A DNA stretch of 64,000 nt from Photobacterium arenosum (lineage in GTDB: Bacteria; Pseudomonadota; Gammaproteobacteria; Enterobacterales; Vibrionaceae). Both the position numbers and the translations under genes were made by a program. The stretch covers positions 186,001-250,000 of the forward strand of contig NZ_JACYTP010000004.1 in the NCBI RefSeq assembly GCF_014841115.1, given 5' to 3'. Shown here piece by piece: positions 41,145 through 50,308 of the stretch; positions within the stretch are counted from its first letter, which is position 1, and each line of letters begins with the position of its first letter. Below the pieces are notes generated by a model that ran no database searches, had not been told where the DNA came from, and saw only the letters and a program-made list of their open reading frames with translations.

Positions 41145-42243
41145 ATGTTCGAAGTTAATCCTATTAAAAACCGTCTTGAGGATGTGTCTGCACGGACCGA
41201 CATCCTTAGGGGGTACCTTTGACTACGATGCTAAAAAAGAGCGTCTTGAAGAAGTCAATGCAGAATTAGAGCAACCTGATGTCTGGAATGAGCCAGAGCG
41301 TGCTCAGGCATTAGGAAAAGAGCGCGCAGCGCTGGAAGCTGTGGTGGAAACCATCGACCAGCTGGATCAGGGCGTCGAAGACGTCGAAGGTCTGCTTGAG
41401 CTGGCGATCGAAGAAAGCGATCAGGAAACCTTTGACGAGATTGGTCCTGAACTGGACGAGCTGGTTAACAAGCTGGAACAGCTTGAATTCCGTCGTATGT
41501 TTGCCGGTGATCACGATAGCGCAGATTGCTATGTCGATCTGCAGGCCGGTTCTGGTGGCACAGAAGCCCAGGACTGGACATCTATGATGCTGCGTATGTA
41601 CCTGCGCTGGGCTGAAGCCAAGGGCTTCAAAACAGAAGTGATTGAAGTCTCTGAAGGCGATGTGGCCGGACTGAAATCCGCCACGGTGAAAATCAGCGGT
41701 GAGTACGCTTATGGCTGGCTGCGCACTGAAACCGGCGTTCACCGTCTGGTGCGTAAGTCGCCGTTCGACTCAGGCGGCCGTCGTCATACGTCTTTTGCAT
41801 CGGCTTTTGTGTATCCGGAAGTGGATGACAATATTGCTATCGATATTAATCCGTCTGATTTGCGGATTGATGTTTACCGTGCCTCAGGCGCGGGCGGTCA
41901 GCACGTAAACACCACGGAATCTGCGGTACGTATTACCCACGTACCTACCAACACTGTTGTGCAGTGTCAGAATGACCGATCTCAGCATAAGAACAAAGAT
42001 CAGGCGATGAAACAGCTGAAAGCTAAGTTGTTTGAACTGGAAATGCATAAGCAGAACGCCGAAAAACAGGCGAATGAAGATGCGAAGTCTGATATTGGCT
42101 GGGGCAGTCAGATCCGCTCTTATGTGCTGGATGATTCCCGAATCAAAGATCTGCGTACCGGTGTCGAGAACCGCAATACCCAGGCGGTGCTGGACGGAGA
42201 CCTGGACCGCTTCATTGAAGCTAGTCTGAAGTCCGGTCTTTAA
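41145..42243 (+). CDS. prfB: Peptide chain release factor 2 (with programmed +1 frameshift)
   Basis: RF2 recognises UGA and UAA and releases the nascent chain. The ATG at 41145 opens a 25-codon frame ([20 protein letters not shown]...) that ends at an in-frame TGA (41220-41222). A +1 slip on CTT gives join(41145..41219,41221..42243), 365 aa in all, the same as E. coli RF2. The codon-recognition loop KSPFDSGG and the peptidyl-transferase motif GAGGQHVN (near 247-254) are present. A single-frame call starting at 41176 would have the wrong N-terminus. lysS follows 31 nt downstream, as in E. coli. Confidence 0.98.
41208..41223 (+). promoter_or_regulatory. prfB autoregulatory +1 frameshift site
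   Basis: AGGGGG (41208-41213), an internal Shine-Dalgarno-like element, is followed by TAC and the slippery CTT TGA C (41217-41223). Low RF2 makes the ribosome pause on UGA and slip to the +1 frame, restoring RF2. All conserved elements of the enterobacterial site are intact. Confidence 0.97.
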
Positions 42244-42274
42244 TGCCGGCCCCGAACTGTTGTTAAGGTTAACC

Positions 42275-43777
42275 ATGACTGAACAAGTACAAGACGAAAA
42301 CAAACTGATTGCAGAGCGCCGCGCGAAACTGGAACACATTCGTCAGGATTGCAAAGCAAACGGCCACCCGAATGATTTCCGCCGCGATAGCCTGGCTGCT
42401 GATCTGCAGGCCGCTTTTGGTGATAAAACCAAAGAAGAGCTGGAAGAAGCCAACAACATTGTTGCGATTGCCGGTCGTATTATGGCCAAGCGTGGCCCAT
42501 TCCTGGCGATCCAGGATGTCTCCGGCCGTATTCAGGCTTATGCGTCCAAAGACGTACAGAAAGAGCTGAAAGAAAAATATTCAGGTCTGGACATTGGCGA
42601 CATCATCGGTGTGAAAGGGGCTTTGCACAAGTCCGGCAAGGGTGATCTGTACGTCAACTTTGACGAGTACCAGCTGCTGACTAAAGCGCTGCGTCCATTG
42701 CCTGAAAAATTCCATGGTCTGACTGACCAGGAGCAGCGTTACCGCCAGCGTTATGTGGATCTGATCGTTAACGAAGATTCACGCAACACTATGCTGATGC
42801 GTTCCAAAGTGGTCAATGCGATTCGCCAGTTCATGACCACTAAAGGGTTCATGGAAGTGGAAACGCCTATGATGCACGTGATTCCTGGTGGCGCGACTGC
42901 GCGTCCGTTTATCACGCACCACAACGCGCTCGACATTGATATGTACCTGCGTGTTGCCCCTGAGCTGTACCTCAAGCGTCTGGTGGTCGGTGGTTTTGAG
43001 CGTGTATTCGAAATCAACCGTAACTTCCGTAACGAAGGTTTGTCGCCGCGCCATAACCCAGAATTCACTATGATGGAATTCTATATGGCGTATGCGGATT
43101 ATCGTGATCTGATGGATCTGACCGAAGACATGCTGAGCTCTATTGCGCAGGATCTGTGCGGTTCCACTGGTCTGCCATATGGCGATGAAGTGATTGAATT
43201 TAAAGGTCCGTATCCGCGTCTGAGCATGCTGGACGCCATCAAGCAATATAACCCGAACCATGACACCATTCAGACCCTGACCTATGAGCAGGTGCAGGAT
43301 CGTGATCTGATGGTGGGTATCGCGAAATCGCTGCACATTCAGGTTGAACCTTTCTGGACCTGCGGTCAGTTGCTGGAAGAAATCTTTGGTGAAACGGCCG
43401 AGCCTAAACTGCTGCAGCCAACATTCATCACTGAATATCCTGCTGATATTTCACCGCTGGCGCGCCGTAATGATGACAATCCGTTCATTACCGACCGATT
43501 TGAGTTCTTCATTGGTGGCCGTGAAGTGGCCAACGGCTTCTCGGAGCTGAACGATGCAGAAGATCAGGACCAGCGCTTCAAAGCCCAGGTTGATGCCAAA
43601 GATGCCGGTGATGATGAAGCTATGTTCTACGACGCTGATTACATTACAGCGCTGGAACATGGTCTGCCACCAACGGCGGGCCAGGGGATTGGTATCGACC
43701 GCCTGGTGATGCTGTTTACCAACAGTCATACCATTCGTGACGTGATCCTGTTCCCGGCAATGCGTCCGCAGAACTGA
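42275..43777 (+). CDS. lysS: Lysyl-tRNA synthetase, class II
   Basis: A 500-aa enzyme charging tRNA-Lys. The N-terminal OB-fold anticodon domain (~60-150) is followed by the class II catalytic domain with motif 2 [20 protein letters not shown] near 262-281 and motif 3 [13 protein letters not shown] near 475-487. The ATG at 42275 has AAGG 7 nt upstream. It is in operon with prfB and ends before a terminator. Confidence 0.98.
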   Translation: MTEQVQDENKLIAERRAKLEHIRQDCKANGHPNDFRRDSLAADLQAAFGDKTKEELEEANNIVAIAGRIMAKRGPFLAIQDVSGRIQAYASKDVQKELKEKYSGLDIGDIIGVKGALHKSGKGDLYVNFDEYQLLTKALRPLPEKFHGLTDQEQRYRQRYVDLIVNEDSRNTMLMRSKVVNAIRQFMTTKGFMEVETPMMHVIPGGATARPFITHHNALDIDMYLRVAPELYLKRLVVGGFERVFEINRNFRNEGLSPRHNPEFTMMEFYMAYADYRDLMDLTEDMLSSIAQDLCGSTGLPYGDEVIEFKGPYPRLSMLDAIKQYNPNHDTIQTLTYEQVQDRDLMVGIAKSLHIQVEPFWTCGQLLEEIFGETAEPKLLQPTFITEYPADISPLARRNDDNPFITDRFEFFIGGREVANGFSELNDAEDQDQRFKAQVDAKDAGDDEAMFYDADYITALEHGLPPTAGQGIGIDRLVMLFTNSHTIRDVILFPAMRPQN

Positions 43778-43801
43778 TGTGTTGAGACAATGCATCCCTT
43801 T

Positions 43802-43830
43802 AAGCCACTTCTGCAGAAGTGGCTTTTTTA
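43802..43830 (+). terminator. Terminator of prfB-lysS
   Basis: AAGCCACTTC-TGCA-GAAGTGGCTT followed by TTTT. Confidence 0.92.
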
Positions 43831-43992
43831 TGCCTTCAAAGCGACCCAGGAGCGCGAAGTCGCGCAGCTGGCTGAAAGGTAAAACGTATTTCAGCGATGT
43901 TTAACATTTTTTGTTATCCGGTATAGATGATTTTATGAGTAAAGTGTCATAATTCAGGCTTTGTGGTGATGTGAACAACGTTAGGCTGATAA

Positions 43993-44400
43993 ATGAAAAA
44001 AACGATCATTCCTGCTTTTGGCGCCATGGTGCTTTCCGGTTGTGCAGCAATGGCACTGACTCAACCGCCGACAGAGTTTGTCGGTTCGCTACCTGAAGAG
44101 TGGAAACAAGAATTCACTAAGTTTAATGATTTACCTCCAGAGGGAGATCGGGGCGAAGTGCGTCAGTACCACTTTGACAGTGAGCGTTCACTGTTAACTA
44201 TTATTCGCCAGTTACGCAGCACACGGTGGAACTGGCAGCTGGATGCGTCAAAAGTGAAGCCCGCTCTGGTTGATGTTGCCTGTGATAATTTTGGTGATGC
44301 CATTGCTATGGGGCTGGGGGTACGCTTTTGGTACACAGGTGCTGGCGGCTTTGTCAGTGAACCCGTGACGAACGAAGCCTGTATAGCAAAAAAATCCTAA
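43993..44400 (+). CDS. Small putative lipoprotein
   Basis: A 135-aa protein with a lipoprotein signal: MKKTIIPAFGAMVLSGC, Cys17 being the lipid-bearing residue. The mature part has alternating short segments (YHFDSERSLLTIIRQLRSTR, ALVDVACDNFGDAIAMGLGV) and two further cysteines (in VACDN and NEACIA) that could form a periplasmic disulfide. I do not recognise the family. It stands alone between lysS and the VpsR-like gene, with its own terminator. The residue at +2 is Ala, so sorting to the outer membrane is expected. Confidence 0.75.
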   Translation: MKKTIIPAFGAMVLSGCAAMALTQPPTEFVGSLPEEWKQEFTKFNDLPPEGDRGEVRQYHFDSERSLLTIIRQLRSTRWNWQLDASKVKPALVDVACDNFGDAIAMGLGVRFWYTGAGGFVSEPVTNEACIAKKS

Positions 44401-44440
44401 TCTCCATTTTTTAAACCTTATCTTCTTGAAGCCCTTCTGG

Positions 44441-44478
44441 AAATATCACCTGTTTTAGTTATTACAGGTGATATTTTT
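44441..44478 (+). terminator. Terminator after the lipoprotein gene
   Basis: AAATATCACCTGT (44441-44453) pairs with ACAGGTGATATTT (44464-44476), followed by TTG. Confidence 0.85.
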
Positions 44479-44595
44479 GTTATCTGGCGATCCTGTCTCT
44501 TATACTTGTTGAATACTGTTTTGCATTTTTATGATCAGAACCACTGTAGCAGTCTGGCTCCGAATGGTGCTGCTATCGCTGAAATGGGTGAATGA

Positions 44596-45924
44596 ATGGG
44601 AATGGATGCGCGCAAGGATATCTGGCACGGTGAACTGGTGTTGCTCGGGGGACACACTATCCCCTGGCTGAATGCGTTGAAGCAGGCCGGATGGATTTGT
44701 CATCACTGTCACGATCTGCGGGCAGCAGAAACCTTATTACTTGAAACCGGCCCTTGCCTGGGGGTGGTTGATCTGAGCCATGATGATTTCAGTCTGCAGG
44801 CGATTGCCAGTCTGGTCAACCGGCACAAGCAGGTACGATGGCTGGCCCTGGTCAGAGACGAGCAGCTCAGTATCGAATCTGTCTGCCAGTTTATCGTCAG
44901 TTTTTGTATCGATTATTTTACTTCGCCGATTCCTGAATCCCAGTTGCTGAAAACCTTAGGCCATCAGCGCGGTATGCTGACACTGGAACGCAAAGTCTGG
45001 CCAAAGCTCGGTCACTTCGGCCAGCAGGGGCTCCAGGGCAATACACCTGTCATGAAAAAGCTGCTGCAGCACGTGAAACGTCTGGCGGCGGCGGACATGC
45101 CGGTATTGATTCAGGGGGAGATAGGTACAGGCAAGGAAGTGGTTGCAGAGGCCATTTTTCAGGCTTCAACCCGCGCCAAAGGGCGTTTTGTTACCGTGAA
45201 TTGCTCAAGTATCGGCCAGAGCTGGGCGGTGAAGGGCACCGAGTCTGAGTGCTGTTTTGAGGCGGCCAGAGACGGTGTGCTGTTTCTCAATGAAGTCACC
45301 TCATTACCTCAGGATCGCCAGCAAGAGCTGGTTCAGTGGCTGCAGGACGGGCGCTTTACCAAGGAAAACGGCTCTGAGGTCAGTGCTGAGCCCAGGCTGA
45401 TCGCTGCGACACATTATCCGCTTGATACTTTAGTCAGCGAAGGGCGGCTGTGCAAAGCGCTTTTCTATCGGCTGAATGTGCTTAGCCTGACGGTACCGCC
45501 TCTGCGTGAGCGCGGAGACGATTTACTGATGCTGGCCGATGCATTGCTACTCAAGTATGCCCGCCAGTATAACTGCGGAGTGAAAGCATTTTCTGACAAT
45601 GCCAGACAGGCCATAGTCACCTATAACTGGCCTGGCAATGTACAGGAGCTGATCGGGCGAATAAAACGGGCAGTGCTGCTGACAGAGCAGAAGAATATTG
45701 AGGCCGATCATCTTGAGCTGCCAAGGCAGGCCGATGATAAACAGAGTTTGAAAAAAATCCGGGAAGAATCAGAGCGCAGCGCCTTGTTAAGTGTACTGGA
45801 GAATAACCGGGGACAAATTTCAGCGGCGGCCCGTGAGCTTGGCGTATCCCGCGCCACTATGTACCGGCTGCTCAACAAACATGACCTGATCCCGCCACCG
45901 CGGGATCTGAGCCAGAATTCTTAA
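44596..45924 (+). CDS. vpsR: VpsR-like enhancer-binding-family transcriptional regulator
   Basis: A 442-aa regulator: receiver-like domain (~12-125), AAA+ domain (~145-370) and Fis-type HTH (~400-432, AARELGVSRATMYRLL). VpsR of V. cholerae, encoded just after lysS, activates biofilm genes with c-di-GMP; length, location and sequence agree. Asp59 (GVVDLSHDDFS) matches the VpsR phospho-acceptor position. Walker A is GEIGTGKE (174-181); Walker B reads VLFLNEV, with Asn for the usual Asp. Between NCSSIG and GVLFLNE about 15 residues, including the sigma54-contacting GAFTGA loop, are missing, so it should not open sigma54 promoters, as reported for VpsR, which works with sigma70. Whether it controls polysaccharide genes here cannot be seen. 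Confidence 0.88.
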   Translation: MGMDARKDIWHGELVLLGGHTIPWLNALKQAGWICHHCHDLRAAETLLLETGPCLGVVDLSHDDFSLQAIASLVNRHKQVRWLALVRDEQLSIESVCQFIVSFCIDYFTSPIPESQLLKTLGHQRGMLTLERKVWPKLGHFGQQGLQGNTPVMKKLLQHVKRLAAADMPVLIQGEIGTGKEVVAEAIFQASTRAKGRFVTVNCSSIGQSWAVKGTESECCFEAARDGVLFLNEVTSLPQDRQQELVQWLQDGRFTKENGSEVSAEPRLIAATHYPLDTLVSEGRLCKALFYRLNVLSLTVPPLRERGDDLLMLADALLLKYARQYNCGVKAFSDNARQAIVTYNWPGNVQELIGRIKRAVLLTEQKNIEADHLELPRQADDKQSLKKIREESERSALLSVLENNRGQISAAARELGVSRATMYRLLNKHDLIPPPRDLSQNS

Positions 45925-45929
45925 CCACG

Positions 45930-46355
45930 TCAGGCCGTCTGTGTTTCAGGCAGTGGAAACACTTTGTCGTAGGTCAGGTTATAAACATATGCGTAAATCA
46001 GATAGAAGATCACCAGGCCAATATCCATCACCAGCGCCTGCCATAAACCGATCTCCAGCCACCAGGCCATGATAGGCAGCGTCAGCCACAACAGACAGAG
46101 CTCAAAGCCCAGCGCATGCACCATTCGGTGTTTGGTGCTTTTGTGCACATGGCCAGCATACTTCAGCATGGCTTTATCAAACCACAGGTTATAGACATAG
46201 TTCCAGACGGTGGCAATCACTGAGAACACAATGCCCAACAGACCAATTTTGGCCATGTCGAACCCAAATCCCTGACTCAGCACCAGGGTGATGAGCACCA
46301 GCGCAATCAGTTCAAAACCGACGGCATGACGAATTCTGTCCCAATGCGTACGCAT
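45930..46355 (-). CDS. PACE-family multidrug efflux transporter (AceI-like)
   Basis: A 141-aa inner-membrane protein with four membrane helices arranged as two repeated halves. Each half begins R-x2-HA-x-GFE (residues 9-15 and ~77-83) and ends YVYNL-x2-DK (about 53-62 and 123-132). Glu15, essential for proton coupling in AceI, falls at the same number. Such pumps export chlorhexidine and related biocides, though their natural substrates are polyamines. A LysR gene is divergent from it, the same layout as aceI and aceR in Acinetobacter. Confidence 0.9.
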   Translation of the reverse strand: MRTHWDRIRHAVGFELIALVLITLVLSQGFGFDMAKIGLLGIVFSVIATVWNYVYNLWFDKAMLKYAGHVHKSTKHRMVHALGFELCLLWLTLPIMAWWLEIGLWQALVMDIGLVIFYLIYAYVYNLTYDKVFPLPETQTA

Positions 46356-46406
46356 ACTCTTAACCTCTTAGTGAAAAACGTAACCGGGGGATATACTAAG
46401 TTAAAT

Positions 46407-46447
46407 ACAGATAGATAAAAGTTAGTTACTATCGTAATAACAGATAG
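46407..46447. promoter_or_regulatory. Candidate operator between the PACE pump and its LysR regulator
   Basis: ACAGATAG occurs twice in direct repeat (46407-46414 and 46440-46447), 33 bp apart, i.e. about three helical turns. Between them lies the inverted repeat TTAC-TATC-GTAA (46426-46437). This is the size and position expected for a LysR-type binding region in a divergent promoter. Confidence 0.45.
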
Positions 46448-46462
46448 GTTAAGGGTTTTAAA

Positions 46463-47344
46463 TTGGACTTCTCTCTTGAACAGCTCAGGGCATTTGTCAC
46501 CGCGGCGGAAACGGGGTCGTTTTCGGCCGCGGCCCGCAAGCTGGGTAAAGCGCAGTCGGTTATCAGCACAGCTATCGCTAATCTGGAGACGGATTTCAAC
46601 CTGATACTGTTTGATCGCAGCGGTAAATGGCCGGTGCTGACACCTAATGGTGACGCCTTACTGGTTAAAGCCAGGCGGGTGCTGGCACAGTGCGGGGAGC
46701 TGCAAGTGGCTGCCGACAGTTTTCAGCAGGGGGTGGAGCCCAAGTTAACCCTGGTGGTGGAATCAATGGCGATGATCCCGGCACTGGCAGACACGTTGCA
46801 GCAGTTTGAATCCAGCTTTCCGTTCGTGGAGGTAGAAATTCTGACTGTAGGCATGGGCGATGTGGTGAAACTGCTCAATGAAGGCCGGGCACAGCTGGCG
46901 CTTATGGTGCAGTTGTCTTTCCTGCATTCTGATATCTCTGTCCATGGCCTGGGACAGATTGATGTCTGGTGTGTGGCGGCCAGTAATCATCCACTGGCAG
47001 CACTGCAACAGGTGGATTGGCCGGATCTCAGACAATACCGGCAAATATTACTGACAGGCCGCTATGGTCAGGACAGCGAAGAATGGCGGGTTTCTGATGC
47101 TATCTGGCGAACCGAGCACATTCTGTCTGCGCTGGAACTGGTTCAGCGAGGGATCGGCTGGACAGTATTACCCGCTGACATGGTCAGAGACAGAGTGCGG
47201 GCCGGGCAGGTCGTCAGACTGGAACCTGCCTTTGAGGCACAGGCATGGAAGCAACCGATAGATCTGGCATGGAGCAGCCGGCATGCTTTGGGTCCGGCGG
47301 GCAAAGCGCTGCTGACTATGATGAAAACCATGAAACTGTCCTGA
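46463..47344 (+). CDS. LysR-family transcriptional regulator (AceR-like)
   Basis: A 293-aa regulator starting at TTG. The N-terminal winged HTH (FSLEQLRAFVTAAETGSFSA...KAQSVISTAIANLE) is followed by a substrate-binding domain from about residue 90. Being divergent from a PACE efflux gene, it is the likely activator of that pump, by analogy with AceR. The inducer is unknown. The TTG start is supported by alignment with other LysR N-termini (LEQLRAFV). Confidence 0.85.
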   Translation: MDFSLEQLRAFVTAAETGSFSAAARKLGKAQSVISTAIANLETDFNLILFDRSGKWPVLTPNGDALLVKARRVLAQCGELQVAADSFQQGVEPKLTLVVESMAMIPALADTLQQFESSFPFVEVEILTVGMGDVVKLLNEGRAQLALMVQLSFLHSDISVHGLGQIDVWCVAASNHPLAALQQVDWPDLRQYRQILLTGRYGQDSEEWRVSDAIWRTEHILSALELVQRGIGWTVLPADMVRDRVRAGQVVRLEPAFEAQAWKQPIDLAWSSRHALGPAGKALLTMMKTMKLS

Positions 47345-47570
47345 CAGAAACTGGACGGCTGAATGGTATCTGTACTGCAAAAGAGGAATGCGCTGACATT
47401 TTAAGCTAAACAAAGAAATCTATCTGGCTTGGCCTGTAGTCTTGTGCATTCGGTGGAGTATTTCCCTTTTTATCCTGTAATCCAAAATAACTTCTTGTTT
47501 TTGATGTACTATCAGGCAAAAATAACACCCATATCACATCATTCTATCTTATAACCAGGAGGAACACACA

Positions 47571-47639
47571 ATGAGCACATTCAATACTAAATGTCTGCGT
47601 CCTGCTGGTGTTAAGGATCACACTTCCCATCAGCACTGA
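47571..47639 (+). CDS. Possible 22-residue peptide upstream of the DUF1127 gene
   Basis: A short ORF with a near-perfect AGGAGG box 8 nt before the ATG; the product begins MSTFNTKCLRPAGVKDHTSH. It contains one Cys and three His in its second half. It lies 140 nt upstream of a DUF1127 gene on the same strand, preceded by AT-rich DNA. It could be a real small protein or a leader peptide. No homologue known to me. Confidence 0.4.
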   Translation: MSTFNTKCLRPAGVKDHTSHQH

Positions 47640-47778
47640 GATCATCGATCTTAGTTACTTTTTACAGTAATACACTCTGTAAATGGGCCGCGGATACGTC
47701 TGTCGCGGCTAGTATGTTGTCAGCCTGAAAACGGTCGTATTTGCGTCCCTCCATTTTATCAACCTGGAGAGCACACTT

Positions 47779-48024
47779 ATGCGCCAATCAGTCTATTTAC
47801 GTTTTGCTGTTTTACTTATCCGTCTTGATTTACACCGTGAAGAAGAAGCATGGCGTCGCGAGCACCGACGTATGCAGGTTCATCTGCCACATTTATCGCC
47901 ACATATTCTCAAAGATATGGGCATCGACAAAGACCTGCGTGTGGATTCAGCCCTGGTCAGTCTGCGAGTCAGCCGTAAAACACGTCATCTGAGGCGAGCG
48001 TTGAGGTGGCGAAGTCTGACGTAA
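47779..48024 (+). CDS. DUF1127 domain small protein
   Basis: An 81-aa, strongly basic protein. The segment LPHLSPHILKDMGIDKDLRVD (residues ~36-56) is the DUF1127 core, in which a conserved L-x-D-[IM]-G-[IL] is preceded by a helix. The N-terminal half is rich in Arg and Glu, and the C-terminus in Arg. DUF1127 proteins in alphaproteobacteria act in RNA turnover and phosphate stress; the role in gammaproteobacteria is unclear. GGAGAG lies about 7 nt upstream of the ATG, and a strong terminator follows. Confidence 0.8.
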   Translation: MRQSVYLRFAVLLIRLDLHREEEAWRREHRRMQVHLPHLSPHILKDMGIDKDLRVDSALVSLRVSRKTRHLRRALRWRSLT

Positions 48025-48067
48025 TCTCTGGCCTTACTCTGCGGAGTAAGGTCTGAAGAACACTGAT

Positions 48068-48096
48068 AGCCCCCATTTAGATGGGGGCTTTTTTTC
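48068..48096 (+). terminator. Terminator after the DUF1127 gene
   Basis: AGCCCCCAT-TTAG-ATGGGGGCT followed by TTTTTT. Confidence 0.92.
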
Positions 48097-48113
48097 AGTT
48101 TGGAAAAATAGGG

Positions 48114-49148
48114 TTAAGGGCAAGGATTCGAATAGGTGATGCCAACTTGTTCTAAGTCTGCCAGGACGTCTGCACTGAGTTCCACCGACAGGCTGTCGAT
48201 GTTGGCCTCAAGCTGAGACAGGCTGGTTGCACCAATCAGGGTTGAGGCATTAAACGGCTGCTGGTTAACAAAGGCCAGGGCCATTTGCGCCGGATCCAGA
48301 CCGTGTTTTCTTGCCACTTTGACATAGGCTTCCGTGGCAGCCACACCTTGCGGCGTGAAATAACGGACAAAGCGGTCAAACAGCGAACAGCGGGCACCGT
48401 CGGGTTTTTTGCCATTGAGGTACTTACCGCTTAGGGTGCCGAAGGCCATCGGAGAATAAGCCAGTAATTTTACCCCTTCATAATGGCTGATTTCAGCCAG
48501 ACCTACTTCAAAGCTGCGGTTGAGCAGGTTATAGGGGTTCTGAATGGTCACCACCCGTGGCAGGTCATGCTTCTCAGCCAGGCGCAGGAAAGACATCACA
48601 CCCCATGGGGTCTCGTTAGACAAGCCGATGTAGCGAATTTTGCCTGCCCGCACCAGTTCAGCCAGTGCCTCAAGTGAGTCTGTCAGCGTGACACCGGTAT
48701 TGGCGTCGGGATAAGGGTAATTGAGCTTGCCAAAGCAATTGGTTTCTCGCTGGGGCCAGTGCAACTGATACAGATCGATATAGTCTGTTTGCAATCTTTC
48801 CAGGCTGTTTTCAACGGCTTCGTGAATATTTCGCCAGTCGAGTGCCATATTGTCGCGGATGTGGGGGACATTACGGGGGCCGGCGACTTTGGTCGCCAGA
48901 ATCACTTGGTCGCGTTTACCTGATTTCTTCAGCCAGCTGCCGATATAGGCTTCGGTCAGCCCCTGAGTGTCAGCTTTCGGCGGTACCGGATACATTTCAG
49001 CGGTATCAATCAGGTTGATACCGCGCTCCAGAGCAAAATCAAGTTGGCTGTGTGCCTCGGCTTCAGTATTTTGCTCACCAAAAGTCATGGTGCCCAGGCC
49101 AATCTGGCTGACTTCAAGGTTTGAATGGGGGATCTTATGGTATTTCAT
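48114..49148 (-). CDS. tas: Aldo/keto reductase Tas
   Basis: A 344-aa NADP(H)-dependent aldo/keto reductase of the Tas/YghZ type. The N-terminal GLGTMTFGEQN, the catalytic DTAEMYP (Asp/Tyr), the lysine in LATKVAG and the histidine in LYQLHWPQRE are all present; YSPMAFGTLSGKY is the usual loop. V. cholerae has the same gene close to mutH. Substrate unknown; in E. coli tas was found as a suppressor of tyrosine auxotrophy. Complete and intact. Confidence 0.94.
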   Translation of the reverse strand: MKYHKIPHSNLEVSQIGLGTMTFGEQNTEAEAHSQLDFALERGINLIDTAEMYPVPPKADTQGLTEAYIGSWLKKSGKRDQVILATKVAGPRNVPHIRDNMALDWRNIHEAVENSLERLQTDYIDLYQLHWPQRETNCFGKLNYPYPDANTGVTLTDSLEALAELVRAGKIRYIGLSNETPWGVMSFLRLAEKHDLPRVVTIQNPYNLLNRSFEVGLAEISHYEGVKLLAYSPMAFGTLSGKYLNGKKPDGARCSLFDRFVRYFTPQGVAATEAYVKVARKHGLDPAQMALAFVNQQPFNASTLIGATSLSQLEANIDSLSVELSADVLADLEQVGITYSNPCP

Positions 49149-49312
49149 TTGCCCTCCTTGGACCGCAAATTCTCCCTGACTATAACCTAGGAAAGGGTTA
49201 CTGAGAAGCCGCAGTAAAATGAAGCAGTTATCTCATAGGCTGCACAGTCAAACCTTGCTGATACGCGAATGTTCGCACATAGTTAAAACAGTTCCCTTGA
49301 AAAGGAGTGATC

Positions 49313-49615
49313 ATGAAACTGTCCCAATTCAGGCACTGGGTAAAGTCACCCGGAGAAGAGGTCCCTAAGTGCGTACTGACCAGTTATGCGGGTCGGGCTG
49401 ATTATCTTATGGAAGTTGAATATAAACATCATCTTGAGCCATTAAAGGATGACGATGACAACATGCTGCATTTTCAGACTATGGAGCAGGTGAGGGATTT
49501 TCTGCGGCCACTTGGGATCAAGTCGATCACATTAAGGACGATTGATCCTCATGATGAATTCTCACTGGATGGTAAACCTGAGTGTTGCCAGGATGACATG
49601 ACGATCAATGTATAG
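49313..49615 (+). CDS. Conserved hypothetical protein, 100 aa
   Basis: A 100-aa soluble, acidic protein starting MKLSQFRHWVKSPGEEVPKC, with AGGAG 7 nt upstream of the ATG. The middle holds DYLMEVEYKHHLEPLKDDDD and the C-terminus ends PECCQDDMTINV with a Cys pair. I do not recognise it securely; it may belong to the DUF6482 family described for marine gammaproteobacteria. It converges with mutH, ending 13 nt from that gene's stop. Confidence 0.75.
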   Translation: MKLSQFRHWVKSPGEEVPKCVLTSYAGRADYLMEVEYKHHLEPLKDDDDNMLHFQTMEQVRDFLRPLGIKSITLRTIDPHDEFSLDGKPECCQDDMTINV

Positions 49616-49627
49616 CCCGCTCTGTTA

Positions 49628-50308
49628 TCAGAGCATAAAGTGGCGTTTGAGCAGTTCGGCGGTGAACTGGGTTTTGAGGTAAAAACCCCGGGGCAAGGTT
49701 TTGATCGGGTGGCCGTCTGCGCCGTAAGCATCGGTCTGTACTCTGCTGTTGGCGGCTTTGGGTCTCAGCTGCAGGACTTCACCATGGCGGGCTGTAATCT
49801 GCTCCACTTTTCCCAGTACGATCAGTTCCATCAGCTCTTCCCAGTCCTGGCGTAATCTGGCTTCTTCGTCGGCAGATGGACTCCACAACAGAGGAGAGCC
49901 GACATGGCGTTCAGTCAGCGGGATTTCACGCTCACCTTCTACGGGGATCCACAGGACCCGGGCGAGTTTGTGCCGGATATGGCTGTTTTCCCAGTTCACG
50001 CCCTGCAAGCCAATCAGAGGGGCAACGCAGACAAAGGTGGTTTCCAGTGGTTTGCCCAGATGGCTGATGGGAATAGTTTTGAGTTCAATGCCCAAATTGG
50101 CGAAATCAGGGACGGGCTGGCTGCCTGCCGTTGCCCCCAGATGCCATTCCAGCAACTGGCCCACCCAGCCTTTATCCCGGCGTAGATCCGGTGGGGCGAT
50201 TTGTCCTGCCAGCTCAGCCAGCTCACCCAGAGTAAAGCCGGCCAGCGCCTGTGCCCGGCTGAAGAGTTCTGATTCTGAGTTAGGAGCGGGTTGTCTGGAG
50301 ATCGTCAT
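49628..50308 (-). CDS. mutH: DNA mismatch repair endonuclease MutH
   Basis: A 226-aa endonuclease that nicks the unmethylated strand at hemimethylated GATC, directed by MutS and MutL. The catalytic residues are visible in [19 protein letters not shown] form: here [16 protein letters not shown] (Asp, then Glu-x-Lys), plus [10 protein letters not shown] and [12 protein letters not shown] start at 50308, where the product matches the known N-terminus length; the frame runs to 50479. No strong ribosome site precedes it, so an ATG at 50344 remains possible. Its presence implies Dam methylation. Confidence 0.95.
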   Translation of the reverse strand: MTISRQPAPNSESELFSRAQALAGFTLGELAELAGQIAPPDLRRDKGWVGQLLEWHLGATAGSQPVPDFANLGIELKTIPISHLGKPLETTFVCVAPLIGLQGVNWENSHIRHKLARVLWIPVEGEREIPLTERHVGSPLLWSPSADEEARLRQDWEELMELIVLGKVEQITARHGEVLQLRPKAANSRVQTDAYGADGHPIKTLPRGFYLKTQFTAELLKRHFML

